Positions 34,704-47,650 of a stretch of 64,000 bases of DNA are shown here, in pieces. Source of the DNA: Linum tenue (Eukaryota > Streptophyta > Magnoliopsida > Malpighiales > Linaceae); assembly GCA_946122785.1 (NCBI GenBank), contig CAMGYJ010000010.1, positions 34,327,608 through 34,391,607 of the forward strand. The letters are read 5' to 3'. Position 1 is the first letter of the stretch. The number at the start of each line of letters is the position of its first letter. The notes under the pieces were generated by a model, which was not told where the DNA came from, searched no databases, and was given only the letters and a program-made list of their open reading frames with translations. Made by a program: the position numbers and the translations under genes.

Positions 34704-35615
34704 GGCGCGGTCTCTCAATTCAACCCAGCTGGTGAAGGGGAGAGTCCAGCGCTTTCGTCAACAGAACTGTAATGAGGAAAACCTAGGGAGAGACGCAGGA
34801 GAACGAGATGGAATCGAGCGATGGAGGAAACTGTAACCCGGGGGTGAGATTATTAATTGGGGGAAGGATGAAAGGGGACAGATAGAAACAGTCCGACAAC
34901 GAGAAGGAAGTAGTATACCTTATGCAAAGTCCGGGTCGGGTTTTCGGGCCTGATAGTGGCCGTCGGCGGAGCGAGAATGGGATACTGAGTTTCGTCGTCA
35001 TCGGGTGATTTTCAGCCGTTGATCTTTAGATGGACGGCTGGGATTGGAGATGACATGGCGGGGATTTCGGACAGGTGGCAAAAACTCCACGTGGATGTCG
35101 TGGACTTTAATGATATTTGGGGCCTGGTTATGACGACTCCCACATCGGGCTTTTGAAAAGATGGCCTAAAATGACAAACCAATACAAAAAATAAAGGTAC
35201 ACCTCTAGATCGTAAGCCCCGTTCAGTTAGCTCAGTTTGAGCCAAGTGAATAACTGTTGCTCACGGCCAATTTCTTCGGGCCATAAGAGTCACTGGGCTC
35301 CACACACGTCTCAGCCCTAATCCGACAGGCCCGAAGGGCTCATGGTTTCCAGGGCTGCATCTCTGCAGATAAGGGCCCGGGGACTTTCCTGGACCCATGA
35401 TGGGCCTAATCACTTCGTCTAGAAGGTTGTTGGTGTAGCTGTGCGACACTTGTAAATTGATTTCACCAAGTTTTCTTCTTCTAAACGATGTGGTACAGCT
35501 GCATATAGAGTTGGATGGGAAGGACGGTTAAATTTCTATTCAACTCAACACAATTATCCGTAAATAGATTAATTATTGTTATTTATACACATGAATCCAT
35601 TCATATATATATACA
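34704..35615. other. SAR1 promoter and intergenic sequence
   Basis: It includes the presumed SAR1 leader and promoter. A GGGCCCGGGG-rich segment lies around 35330-35400. No second gene is supported. Confidence 0.45.
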
Positions 35616-37573
35616 CTAGTTGCGGGCCCGGCCAGTTGGCCGGATTCCGTTGCCAATTATGTAAACAACATTATCAAATTGTATGTTAGATACGTGGGTA
35701 TTGATAGTATAAGAAAATATAAATTATTCCAATACTCGAAACATCCAAATTGATTAGTTTAAGAGGATCCAAATTATTAAAGTATTTCAACAATTCAAAA
35801 TGATCAATATCATAGTGTTTTTCAACATTAAAACTGACTCATCGACTAAATCCTGTCACGAAAATGAAAGACAAACCCGAACCGACTCCTAAAGACATTT
35901 TAAAATCACCCTTTTATTTTCTCCTCGTCATTAAAGATTACTCCACGTTTACTTTTTGACTTGTTTGCACTTCCACCGTCATGAGTAGCATCATCATCTG
36001 CACCAATTATTTTGTCTCCATCTCCATTATCAATTTCCTCTTCTTTCTTCTCTTCCATTTCAATATTCTCTTCCTTGTTTTCTTGCTTTTGAATGAGCAC
36101 AAAAATTTGATGGAAACTATTTACAAATACCAATCATCTTTTTCATTGGAGTAGAATTTACCTCGTCCAAATTGTGAACAATATTAAGGATTCGTTCTTT
36201 TTCCTCATCATTGGTACTTGTATCTTTCTCACGAACAATGTCTTTCTTCTTCTCAAGATCATCGTCATCTCTAGCACCGGATCTAATACATCCACCATTA
36301 ACGGTCTCATTCTTGTTCTCTTGCATTAGTATTATGAATTAAGATCATCTACATTCAAAAGCACAACATATGGTGTAATTTTCTAGAATCATAGGTATTT
36401 AAAATATATTGGAGTAAAACTTGTAGCTGGATAAAATTGCTTGCATGTTAGTGTCAAAGGAAGCAAAGTTCCACTGGAGCTTTATGTTATAAACGACCTA
36501 CATTTGCCTATAGATTTAAGAATACAACCAAATGTCATTTGTGCACGTTTAAAAATTGGAGGCATATATTTGTGCATGGTATAAAAATTGAAGACATATA
36601 CAGTACTTGATAATACAACCAAGTATACAATTGCATGCATGCTAGTGGGTAATAAATGAAAGTTCCTCTCGAGTTTTAAGTTATACAATACAACTACTCG
36701 GTACATGATATAAACATTGAAGAGCTATATACTTGATTATATAACTAAGTATAATTTACACATGGTATACCGCTGATAGCAATTTATTTACTGGATGATA
36801 AATGCAATTAAGTGCATCACAAAACCAACACGTGAGAAGTAGACATGGTTAGCTGTTTAGTTAAATAATAATCAGAGGTGCATGTTCCGAATATACTCCA
36901 AATCCAATAGTGAATATCATAATTTTTAATTAATATTGATTATCATTTTCATGCAAGTACAATTTATCCCAATCAAGTCAGGAGGACGGTCTGAGTTCTA
37001 CTCTTCTGATCCTTCGTTATCCTAGAAATCGTGTACTCACTTGTTGATTAGTTATGTATTATATGAGCTTGATATCAAAGTACAATATGTGGTGTCGAAA
37101 AAGAATATACAATTTTATTTACTCTTGTCGGGATTTTTTTCAAAAAATGTGGAGTAGATTTTGATTGGTAGGATGAGTCTATGGTAAGCGGCTTCCTGGA
37201 TTTTTTCGAGGGTTGCTAGTACAATATGGTTCGGAGGTCATTCCCTCAACTTGTAGGAGATGAACTGGTAATCCTCTCACTCTATCGTTGTCTTGGAATA
37301 GTATTTCAATCGACATTTCAAAAAATCCATCTCCCACTTGATATATCATAACAACAAAGTTAGCCTTAGTGGTTGTGTCCACAACTCGAAGGTGGATCCT
37401 GAATAAGTATAATGTTAGCAATGACATAAACAAAAATAGAAACTTATACTTTTTGGTAACTATCCTATCTAAGAGAGTCATCTTGACAACCAATCCTCTG
37501 CACCCAAATTGTATAGTATATTTGCGATCAGAGTTAAAGTAATGCATATTATTTTAAACTGAAAATAAAAGAA
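35616..37573 (-). mobile_element. Helitron 3' terminal part with RPA-like remnants
   Basis: On the minus strand the sequence ends with a perfect 6-bp stem (CCGGCC-AACT-GGCCGG, 35628-35643), eight bases, then CTAG followed by T. This is the classic Helitron 3' end. Inside, minus-strand frames at 35906-36326 are Asp/Glu/Lys-rich, and one at about 37180-37540 contains FRIHLRVVDTTTKANFVVM, resembling an OB fold of the RPA-like proteins that plant Helitrons carry. A diverged tandem repeat with a unit of roughly 220 bp (TACAACCAAGT/ACATATACAGTACTTGAT type) spans 36480-36790. The 5' end was not found; the element is interrupted by the MULE at 37574. Confidence 0.5.
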
Positions 37574-38962
37574 GGGCTAATACCACTGGGAAACCCGAAC
37601 TATTAACTTTGTGTCATTTGTGTCCTAAAGTATTCGATACGACATTTGTGTCCCAACCTATTATAGTTTTGTGTCATTTATGTCCTGGCGATTTTGTTGA
37701 CCGTTATATATAACGGTTGACCAAACAGAAGTCAACATTAACATTGACTTTTGTTGACGTGGCAGCCACGTAGATGCCACGTCAATGACACCTCATATTT
37801 TTAAATAAAAAATTAAAAAAATAATATATTGCTATAAAAATGAAAAAAATGTAAACTTAATTAATATTGTTTCAAAAAATTAAAATAAAAAAAATCCCAT
37901 CACTGCCGGTCGCCGCCGCTACACTCCCCGCCGCCGCCTTCTCCCACCGCCGATTCTGCTTCCTCCGTCCCATATAGAATAGCCGCCGCAAATCTGTCTT
38001 TTCTGCTTGTCCCTTTCCTCTTTCAATCCGGTTCAATCTCATCAATCCATCCTCATTTTTGCCTGAATCACAACTTGCTCTTTCAATCCACTTGAAATCC
38101 TCATTCCGTCTCTCTTCTGATTTCGCTTCCGAGACCCAATCCTATTCACCAAATGCCGCTGAAATCACCCGCCGGCTACGGCGCAATCCCTGCACCTCCT
38201 CTCCCCCATAATTTCCACCCTCACTATCTCCACCATTGCACAATCCAAACCCAGATCCCTAATCCTCCCGCTCACCAAAGACCGCGCCACCAACCAAATC
38301 CTCACCCGCCTCGAAATCGGCACGCCCCGAGTCTCCCGTAACTTCATCGTCGACATCGCCGCCCGACAGCTCTGGCTCGATTGCTACAGCGGCTACTCCA
38401 ATTCCTCCTCCACTTACCGCCTAGCCCGCTGCGGCTCCGCCGCCTGCTCCGTCGGTAAAGCCGACTGCCCGGGTCCATGCCTCCTCCCCCCGCGCCCGGG
38501 CTGCTTTAACAACACCTGCGTCGTCCTCACGCGAAACCCAATCCGGACGACAGCTGGATCGTGGGATGAGGGGAGAGGGAGAAAGAGCGGGGTGAGGGTA
38601 GGGAAAATGAGAAAGAGCTCCGCGACCGCTGCCGGCGTTGGAGGTGTTTCCGGGCTGGGAAATCCGCGACCGCTGCCATAGTCTTCTCTCTAGAGATGCA
38701 GATCTATAGATATGAGTTTTTTTTTCTTTTTAACTTTCTTTTGTTACTTTATTCATATTTTATGTAAAAATAAATAAAAAATAATAATAAAATTCCACAT
38801 CAGATGCCACATCAGCATTGACTAGACTTTCTGTTAAAAACTAACGGTCAACGCCAGTCAACTTTAACGGACAAATAGTTTAGGACACAAATGTCATATC
38901 GAATACTTTAGGATACAAATGGCACAAAGTTAATAGTTCGGGTTTCCCAATGGTATTAGCCC
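37574..38962. mobile_element. Pack-MULE carrying a captured host gene fragment
   Basis: The element is 1389 bp and begins GGGCTAATACCACTGGGAAA; it ends with the inverse (TTTCCCAATGGTATTAGCCC). Terminal inverted repeats align well over the first 100 bp or so. The flanks are an exact 9-bp direct repeat, ATAAAAGAA, at 37565-37573 and 38963-38971, the hallmark of Mutator-like transposition. The middle (about 37900-38690) is GC-rich and unlike the ends, and encodes a host protein fragment listed separately. No transposase is present. Confidence 0.92.
38205..38560 (+). pseudogene. Captured 5' fragment of an EDGP/TAXI-like aspartyl-protease-fold gene
   Basis: A plus-strand frame reads IISTLTISTIAQSKPRSLIL then PLTKDRATNQILTRLEIGTP, RVSRNFIVDIAARQLWLDC, SSTYRLARCGSAACS and PRPGCFNNTCVVL. 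This is the TAXI_N region of plant EDGP/xylanase-inhibitor-like proteins (inactive pepsin-fold relatives). The first part resembles the end of a signal peptide. There is no ATG in this frame, and an in-frame stop lies upstream. The frame breaks off soon after CVVL, so fewer than 120 residues of a protein normally over 400 remain. It sits inside the Pack-MULE and is therefore captured sequence. Confidence 0.8.
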
Positions 38963-38971
38963 ATAAAAGAA

Positions 38972-40740
38972 TTACATACTTAATTGGAGCCTCCTTGCTG
39001 TTAATTTTTACGGTGAGTGTTAGATGTCAATAAACCCGAATACTTAATAAGAAGGCCAACAACATACATGGAATGAAAATTTTAAGAAGTTAATTAATGT
39101 TTTTGGCTGTATACACATTAGATTGAAGTAAATTTGAATTGAGAATAATAATTCGAACCCAAAATAAATTTTCTTTGGTTGCATTCTTGTCACTCTCATC
39201 TTATTAGATGCAATAAAATTTGTAAGATGGTATGGCTGGAATATCATTTCATGCTTCAGCTTCTATATTTGATTCAAACTTATTGACCAAATTGTTTAGA
39301 ATTGCCCTGTAATCTCCCATTGTCATGCTAACCACAAAGTCTTGATAGTGTAAACTCTCTGGTAATAAAATAGGAGATGAAAGTCCTTGATTTGTCCTTT
39401 GAAAATTTGCACCCAAATATCATTATCATCAAGAAAAAAGCATGAGTATTAATAAATTTTCAAATTTGAACCATAGAGTTGAATTCGCGTGGTTGTTGTT
39501 AGTTTACGCTTTGAGTCAATAACTATCATATCGAGGCAAAAAATAATATTCATCTTGGGATTGATTGACAGCCACTTCATCGAAACCTGACATTAAAGAA
39601 TCCATCTCCTCTATTAAGTTGTGAGATTGGATACCAGCTTGGATTGTATCTTGACTAACCTCTAATTAAAACAACAGTGAAACAAATTTTTTTGTTTCAC
39701 AATGGATATCATAATAACTCACAAAATATGTAATAAGCTCAATCTTGATGCGTGAGTGTGTGATTAAAGAAACATAGATTAATGCCTACTTAATTGTAAA
39801 GTTACAGAAGGTGTAACAGGAATGCAATTGCAAGGTAATACCATTTTTATGCTTCATTTTTCATGGTTTGACATGAAACCAGATGAACCACCCTGGTTTA
39901 AGTATTCCACTGTTTCACTATTTTAACCACAAAAAATCAAGAAGAAATGTACGTAAACATAAACTAAAACCATTCAACATCAATCACCTAATTTTATTTA
40001 TGCTTTTTTGTTTTCATTTCCTAGCCTCCTTGTCGGATTTATCTGGTTTATTACGGATTGTCGCTCTTATTATTGATTTGAATTTAATAAAAAAAATTAT
40101 GATTCATAGTTTAAATACTTTGTTATAACTTTTTGGTGATAGATGATATGGATTTGAAATTTTTTGTAGGTAGTGATAAATTCATCCTTAAAGTTAGTAT
40201 ATTGTATATGTATTTTATATTATAGCACATGAACGGTTCTATCACGTATTAACCAACGCTTCTATAACAGTTAACCGTTAAAGTATGAATCACTAACTTT
40301 TCCGGTGGATTTTAAAAACATTAATTTTCTTGCACCTGCACTTTGCAATTGTCTCGTTTAAAGGACTAAATGGCTAATAAAATTAGGCGTGTGTCTATAC
40401 TGTAAATTGCATGGGCATGGTGAATTATATTTGAACCGGACCATAATTATTATATTTAGATTTCCATTGGTCATTTAAAGGTGTAGAACTGTAGATAAGT
40501 AGCCATTCTCTTAGGCCCACATAAATTAAATCTTTCCGTGCTCTTAGGTCCATAAGATAAAAAAGGAAACGACCAAAAGACCCCTCCGTGGTCTGCGCTG
40601 GGTTCAGGAAAAATGGAATTAAGGGGTGCTGGAGGAGAACCTCCATATATGTATTGTTTGATGTTTGATATATATATATAATGGGTTGTTAATAAGATAG
40701 ACGACTTTAGATTTTCGAAGTCAGAAAGAAAGAAATCCAA
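38972..40740. other. AT-rich region, possible Helitron internal sequence
   Basis: Minus-strand phrases such as YQDFVVSMTMGDYRAI (about 39325-39370) may be decayed DUF223/RPA-like OB-fold sequence and would fit the interrupted Helitron, but frames are broken. Nothing else was recognised. Confidence 0.3.
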
Positions 40741-40779
40741 ATTTGATCAGTTTCATATTCATTCATTACATTTTTTGTC

Positions 40780-41225
40780 CGACTTTTAGAAGTGCTTTTC
40801 GAGTTCAAAAGCTGAAGCAGGGTCAAACACTTCTAAAAGCTCGGTTTTTAAAAAACCAAAAAGTGCTTTTATATAATATAAAAGCGAAAATACAAGATTA
40901 TCTTTACCATATTTTAATTCTATTTCAGAAAATATAATTTTTCATCATTTACATCATTTTAAAAATAAAATAAATTATAAAATCATATTATTTAATATAA
41001 AAGAAATCTAACAAGATCCATTTTGACTACTTTTTATTGTTTAGAATTTTTATTCATATTTTCTATTATAAGTCCTTTATATTCATTTTACACAACCTCT
41101 TATATTAAAAAGTACTTCTAATAGTTTTACAGCCAAACACTCAACTGCTTTTTTTTAAAAGTATTTATCTAAAGCTCCAACCAAAAGCTGCTTCTGCAAA
41201 AGCTACAACAGGGCCAAACTAAGCT
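40780..41225. repeat. MITE-like AT-rich repeat
   Basis: The segment is bounded by related inverted phrases, TTTAGAAGTGCTTTT and AAAAGTATTT, with CAGGGTCAAACACTTCTAAA near the start and CAGGGCCAAACTAAGC at the end. It looks like a common plant MITE, but no target-site duplication was found. Confidence 0.35.
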
Positions 41226-42476
41226 ATTATGTTTTTAAGTCATGTAATTAATTAATCATATTCGTTAGTCGAGAGCTTTTAAGCTCAAGTCCACAATCGT
41301 GTTACTTGGTCCGGTTAAAAATTATTATTGTTGGGAACTAGGATCATGGAATCAAGTTAGTGGTGGTTGAGCAGATGACAATTTGAACGATTCGTCAGGT
41401 ATTATTTGATTTGATCTATGATGAAGCAGGTATTATTCGACTCGCAGTAGTGTGGGACAGGATACGAGTATTTACTTTCGATCTGTTCTGTTCCGTCACA
41501 TCTCGTTTCTGGCTCATTTTATCTCAATTAGTTAAACTTGATCTTTTCAACTAGTTAGACTCAATTACCCATTCTATTATCACTCTTTTTTTTTCATAAA
41601 GTATTTTCCCCTTTGTCGGATGATAAAAGATAAAATTTTGCGCATGTTTTTTTCATATAACATGTAAAAGTGGATCGACCCGTCCCGCCCCGTTCCATAC
41701 CCTCTCGTGTATTACCCGTCCCGACTCACAATAGCATAAGACCAGGGGCGGAGGGAGAAGGTTAGTGGGTGGGTCCCAGGACCCACCCTGGTTCGAGAAA
41801 TAAAATGATATATCAGGTATAGTAGTTAATTGGTATAAAAAAAATAATACGTATTCAAATGAGAATAGTACCTTTGAAATATTTGATGTATAATTTATAA
41901 GTTGTGTATTGACATATTCAATATTTTATAATGAGCTATGTACGAATGACAATGGTGCATATGATCCGCCCAAAATTAAAGATGTACGTATTTAATATCT
42001 ACAAAAAATTTTCACAAAATCATAGCTAGTTTGTAAAATTAATTTTATTTCAATTAAGGATAGGGAGAGTGTAACGGGTGGCTTTAAAGGACGAAAATGA
42101 ACAAATTAGTAAAATAGTTAATTAATAATGAAATTTAGAGCACTTCTAATTGAGATGGTTGATCGAGAGATCATGTGTTCCGAATCTTGGCGGCCCAATT
42201 TGTTTAGCACATGATTTTTGGATTTGCAAAAATTTTAAGCACGTGTAAGTTGGTTTTGGTTAGCAAGAAAGTATTAGTAAATACTAAGTACTATAAGATC
42301 AATTATTAAATCTAACCCAACAACTCGAATTATTGATGCTAAACGGTCTTGACAAAGAAAATCATTCAAAAGCAAATGTCTAACTAGATAATAAATAATT
42401 GTTTGATACATATAGAGTGATATTCTTATAAATACAAAATTATATCATGAATGGTTTAAAAAGCTAACAAAACTAA
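41226..42476. other. AT-rich sequence with an AGGGGCGGAG terminus
   Basis: At 41744 the sequence AGGGGCGGAGGGAG may be one end of an element whose other end is at 47742. Otherwise nothing was recognised. Confidence 0.35.
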
Positions 42477-42630
42477 TTTTTTTTATGGTTAATAAAAAAT
42501 TTCATTAAGCACTAGGGGTTTGCAACTGCATAAACCCCCTTCTTAAAAGACCAGCGAGTACCTTTAAGCCCATTACAATCAACTCATCTATTCAAAGAAA
42601 GAAAAATCTATCTATTTTTCATTACATCAT

Positions 42631-45600
42631 TCAGCGAGACCTTGCAGCAAGTATCCATTTCACCTCCTCTTCAATTCGACCAGCTAGCTTACTTGGGGAA
42701 CAAATCACAGCATCATGAGCACGACAACAACGTTCACGCCACACATAACTAACACACAGTGACCATCTCAACCTTCCCTTACTCTTAACTCCAGTATCGC
42801 TCGTCCATTGCCTGACTGCCCAGTGCAGATGATCCTGCCATGAACAGAACACTGGGAACCTGCAAAATCGAGACAAAACAGTACAAAAAACACTCCTGCT
42901 GTACGAGCAAGTTGAGAACAAATGATCCCTCGTCTCAATTCCTCCTGGACAGAATCCACATGAAACATCAACAGTCAGCCCCCAACTCTGCAGCTTATCC
43001 TTCGTTGTGATACCATTTAGAACCATAAGCCAAAGCAGCAAGCTATGCTTCGGACTATATGGTTTACCCTAAATAGCCTTGTGCCAATCAACTAAGCCCT
43101 AAGAAGTACGGATAGTCTTCCAGACAAGTTTAACAGAATATCTTGGCAAGATCTTGCCATCCCAAGCAAGCGTCTCATCACTACCAGTGATATGGGCTCT
43201 TACCCCCACCCTGCTTTTCAGAATTTTCCTCCAAATCCAAGTACCTGCTGACTGCTCTGCTATGTCCCATATGGACTTCGCCTTTAAGCGATATTTTTTC
43301 ACCCATGCAACCCAAAGAGAACCAGATGCAGCTAATAGATTCCAGATATGACGAACTACACATGCCTGGTTCCATTTCTTAAAATCCCTTATCCCCAAAC
43401 CCCCTTCATTCTTTGGCAGTGCAACAAACTGCCAGGCCACCAGTGCCTTCTTCCTCAAACTTCGATTACCCACATCCCACAAGAACTGGTTACACATCTT
43501 CTCTATCTCTTTTAAAATTCTTAGAGGCAGCAAGAATAAAGCCATCCAGTATTGCATAATACTTGTGATAACAGATGAAACTAACTGTAATCTACTTGCA
43601 TATCTAAGCTTTTTTGCTTGCCATGTTCTAATCCTTTTTGTTATCTTATCCACTAGCACTGAGCAGTCAGCAGTGGAGAGCTTACCTAAGATGAGTGGGA
43701 CGCCAAGATAGAGAACAGGGAGACTACCCAATGGGAATCCAGTAAAGGAAGAGATCCAATGCTTTTCAGCTTCAGGAATACCACAACATAACAGCTGGCA
43801 TTTAGCAGGGTTGCAACGGAGTCCAGAATCAATATAGAATTGTGTTAACACTCTGTTTATACCAGCAACTCCCCTGATTGATCCATTTGTAAACACTAGG
43901 AGATCATTTGCAAAACACAGATGAGTAATCCCTAGTGTTTTACAACGTGGATGATATGGGACCTGGTTGTCAACTGCTGCCTATGTATTAAACACGAAAA
44001 ACACTCCATTGCCACTGTGAATAAGTATGGGGAGAGAGGATCTCCTTGTCTGAGACCCTTACCAGCAGAGAAATAACCACAGAGACCACCATTAAATGAG
44101 ACACTGAGCTTTGGAGTGGTGATACATGCTTCAATAAGCCTAACATAAGAGTCAGGGAAGCCCGTAGCCAGAAGCATATTAAACAGAAATGACCAGTTTA
44201 CCGAGTCAAATGCTTTCATTAGGTCTATCTTCAAAACACATCTCGACGTAGTATTCTTCTTATGATAGTCCTTCACTAGCTCACTAGCCATCAAGATATT
44301 ATCACTAATTAACCTCCCTTTCACAAAACAGATTGAGATCTACTTATAACATTAGGGAGTACAGCTGCTAATCTATTTGACAGGAGCTTGGATATACCCT
44401 TATATAACACATTACAGCATGAAATGGGTCTAAAATTCTTCATTCTATCAGCATTAACCACTTTAGGTATTAAAGATAATATCGTAGAGTTTGCCTGCTG
44501 TGGCATCACTCCTGTTTTGAAAAATTCCAGTACCACTTCTTTCACCAGATTCCCAATTACAGACCAATCTGACTTGTAGAATTCAGCAGTAAAGCCGTCC
44601 GGACCAGGGGCTTTGTCATTTGGCATCTTTTTGAAAACCTCTCTGATCTCCTCCCTTGTAACTGGAGCTAACAACACTTGGACACCTTCTGAATCTAATC
44701 TCTGCGCAAGTTGCTGTTGAACGTAGCTTACTGGATGTTTCAGAACCTCCTTTTCAACCTCTCCCAAAAGCCTTTTATAAAATTCCACAACTACCTCCCC
44801 CATTTCCTTAACTTCTGTTACTTCTGTGTTATCATCTCTTATCAGCTTCATAATAGTCTGCTTGTGATGGCGTATTTTCACCATGGCATGGAAATAGGCT
44901 GTGTTTGCATCACCTTCCTGTATACTTCTAACTCTGGAATTCTGCCTGAAAAAACTCTCTTCAGCCAGCTGAATATCATGACACAAGGCTGCCAATTCTA
45001 TCTCTTTCTTCGCATTATCTGCAGTTGGATTCTGAAGAACTAACTGTTGCTGCTGCTCAAGCACTCTCTCTGCTGCTCTTGCTCTTTCAGATATATCAGA
45101 GTACTCCGAGCGGTTTAACTACTTTAACTTTGCCTTGAACAACCTTAATTTGTAATAGAATTGCTGATGGGGTAAACCCCTAGCTTCTTCTCCCCATGCT
45201 TCTTCCAGCAGATTCATATACTGAGGATGCTTTTGCCAATACTTGAAATATTTAAAAGGTTTAGGAAGTGAGCCTAACTTGGGATCTGAATCTAAAACCA
45301 AGCCACAATGATCAGATACCCCAGGAGCCAACGTTCTTGCTACACTGTGAGGAAAAGATAGAAACCAATCTTCATTCACAAGAAAACGGTCAAGCCGTTT
45401 TGCAATGGGGTTTGCTGACTGCTTGTTCCACCAAGTAAATGGCGAACCAAATACCTTGTGATCAATCAAACACATATCCGTGATCCACTCCCTGAAATCC
45501 AGGCCTCCCTGAGTCATTACTGTGGCGTTTGAGGCTTCTGCAACATCCATAATAGTGTTGAAATCTCCCATAAAAACACCTGGTTCCCCCACAACTCTCC

Positions 45601-45958
45601 AGGGCAGTAATTCTGAATATAAATCCAGCCTCTCCCTTGCTTTGTTCGGACTATATATAGCCGTGACAGTGCACTTTGATAGCCCTTCTACTCTGACCTG
45701 AATGAAATGCTCCCCCATTTTAACTAGCCGAACTGTTAGATTAGGCTTCCAAAAAAGCCAAACCCTCACTGAAGCTGAATGAGCATAGTTATCTAAGTGT
45801 TTCCAGTTACTAAAATGACGCTGAATGATATCCTCTGCATTCTTTTCCAAAACTCGTGTCTCTAAAATAGCTACAAAATCTATATTCAATTTTATTAACT
45901 ACTTACTAATATATCTATGCTTCTCAGGAGCATTGAACCCCCTGAGATTCCAACTCAT
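42631..45958 (-). pseudogene. LINE ORF2: endonuclease, reverse transcriptase, zf-RVT
   Basis: The start ATG at 45956-45958 begins MSWNLRGFNAPEKHRYIS and meets a stop about 20 codons in. The endonuclease continues with ILETRV, GVFMGDFNTIMD and PGVSDHCGL (the SDH active-site motif). The reverse transcriptase has DKAPGPDGFTAEFYK, FVKGRLISDNIL, IDLMKAFDSVNW and GLRQGDPLSPYLF. The catalytic box reads FANDL where FADDL is expected. The zf-RVT part has KDKLQSWG, CGFCPGGIETRDHLFSTC and WQDHLHWAV. Breaks occur near 45900, 45090, 44330 and 43060. Frames are otherwise long, so decay is fairly recent. Confidence 0.9.
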
Positions 45959-45963
45959 AAACT

Positions 45964-47650
45964 TCATTTATGCTTTCTTCCCCTCCCCTTCTTAGGGGGA
46001 TCCCTGATAACCAAGGCCTGACCTTGAGCATTAAGAGGAACCCTTGCCTGAGCAGCAGAAGCAGGAATTTTAAGAGCAGTGTCATACGCAATACCCTTCC
46101 CTTTTCTTGTAACAAGTTGAAATCCATCCTCATCAAGCATCTTACCGGAAATAGAATTAGGCGGTGTACCAACATTAGCAACCACCAACCTAGCGTCAGG
46201 CCCTCCTGCAGATTGAGAGCCAGCAGTTGAAATTAGGGGTGAACAAACACACCCGTAAACCGACCCACCCGTCCAACCCGACCCAACCCACCCGTATTTA
46301 TTGCTAAAACGAAAATTTTGGGTTGGGTGAGGGTTTTCTTTTGTACAACCCGCCTCCTTTGGGTTGGGTTTGGATTTTGGATTACACAACCCGTAGAACC
46401 CGACCAAACCCGTGTTCCAACTATTAGTATGAGTTCGGATTAAAAAATATTTATGTCGTATATAGTCATATACTTATGAGAAAATTAAGATATTTCGGCA
46501 TGTTTTTCTCTCATGGTCTCCCTAATCTAATGCATTCTTCGACTTAAAGTTTAGACATAAATTGAATATAGTTATGATTCACGTAATCCTTTTTCTTGTG
46601 TACAATTTTAATACACTAACATATTATGGGTGCGTTTGTTTATAACATTTTTAGCCTATTTCAACAAATATTGTGAAAAAAACAAGACATATGTTGAAGT
46701 AGATCACATTTTATTAAAATTCAAACAACATTTGTGAATTTTGATACCTTTCACCTCGGTTCATTCGTTTGAAATTTTAATTAGTTATAAAATATTTTTA
46801 TGATATAGAATAATTATATATTTTATGTTGGGTTGGATTTTTACTTAAAAATATCGCCAACCCGACCCAACCCAATTAGAAACAAACCGTAGGGTTTAAA
46901 TTTTTTTGGGTGGGTTTGGGTTTGATATTTCCCAAACCGTAGTGCATGGGTCGGGTGATTAAAATATCTAAACCCGAACCACCCGACCCATGTACACCCC
47001 TAGTTGAAATGGACCCTCCCTCATATGGACTTGCCTTATCTCCCCAGATGAGCCAACTACTTGAACTGGACCTCCTTCAGTCGACTTAGCAGCCTCCTTC
47101 TCCCCCGCAGTTGAGCCAGCTACTGGAACTGGACCTCCTTCAGTTGACTTATCAGCCTCCTTCCCTCCAACAGTTGAGCCAGCTACTGAAACTGGACCTC
47201 CTTCAGTTGGCATAGAAGCCAGCTACCCTCCACTGGCTGATCCTTATGCTTGAACTGGATCCCCTCCATTAGCCTTGACCTTAGCAACCCAAACAACCTC
47301 ATTTGTCATAGCCTCCACCCTAACTAACTCTCTACCCATGATAACCTGCACTTCTTTGCACTCCTTACCCTTCCCTTCACAATGACCAAACTCATTACAT
47401 TGCTTACACATCAGTGGGACATGGAGGTAGCGCACAACCAAATACAACGGACCTTCCCCTTCTGGTGTAACACTGATTGTGTCCGGAAAATCATAATCAG
47501 CAGATATCTCCACACAAACCCGTACTACACCTGCTTGAGCTCCTAGCCTCGTTGCCTGGTCCATCCAGAGTGGTGTACCAAGCACACTAGCAATTCTGCT
47601 TAAACCCTCCACCGTACTGTATTCAAGCGGCAGACCGCTGATACGAACCC
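45964..47650 (-). pseudogene. LINE ORF1: DUF4283/CCHC nucleic-acid binding protein, split
   Basis: The minus strand encodes ISGLPLEYSTVEGLSRIASV, LGTPLWMDQATRLG and a knuckle, CKQCNEFGHCEGKGKEC, typical of plant LINE ORF1 (DUF4283 plus zf-CCHC_4). Next come three imperfect repeats of STEGGPVPVAGSTAGEKEA type. A hAT MITE at 46234-47002 interrupts the frame, after which it ends with PKKGRGRKHK and a stop at 45964. The N-terminus is missing. Confidence 0.82.
46234..47002. mobile_element. hAT-type MITE inserted in LINE ORF1
   Basis: This 769-bp element begins TAGGGGTGAACAAAC and ends TGTACACCCCTA. It is flanked by the exact 8-bp repeat GTTGAAAT at 46226-46233 and 47003-47010. Ends are rich in ACCCGACCC/GGGTTGGG motifs. 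There is no transposase. The duplication was made from LINE codons, so it is younger than the LINE. Confidence 0.9.
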
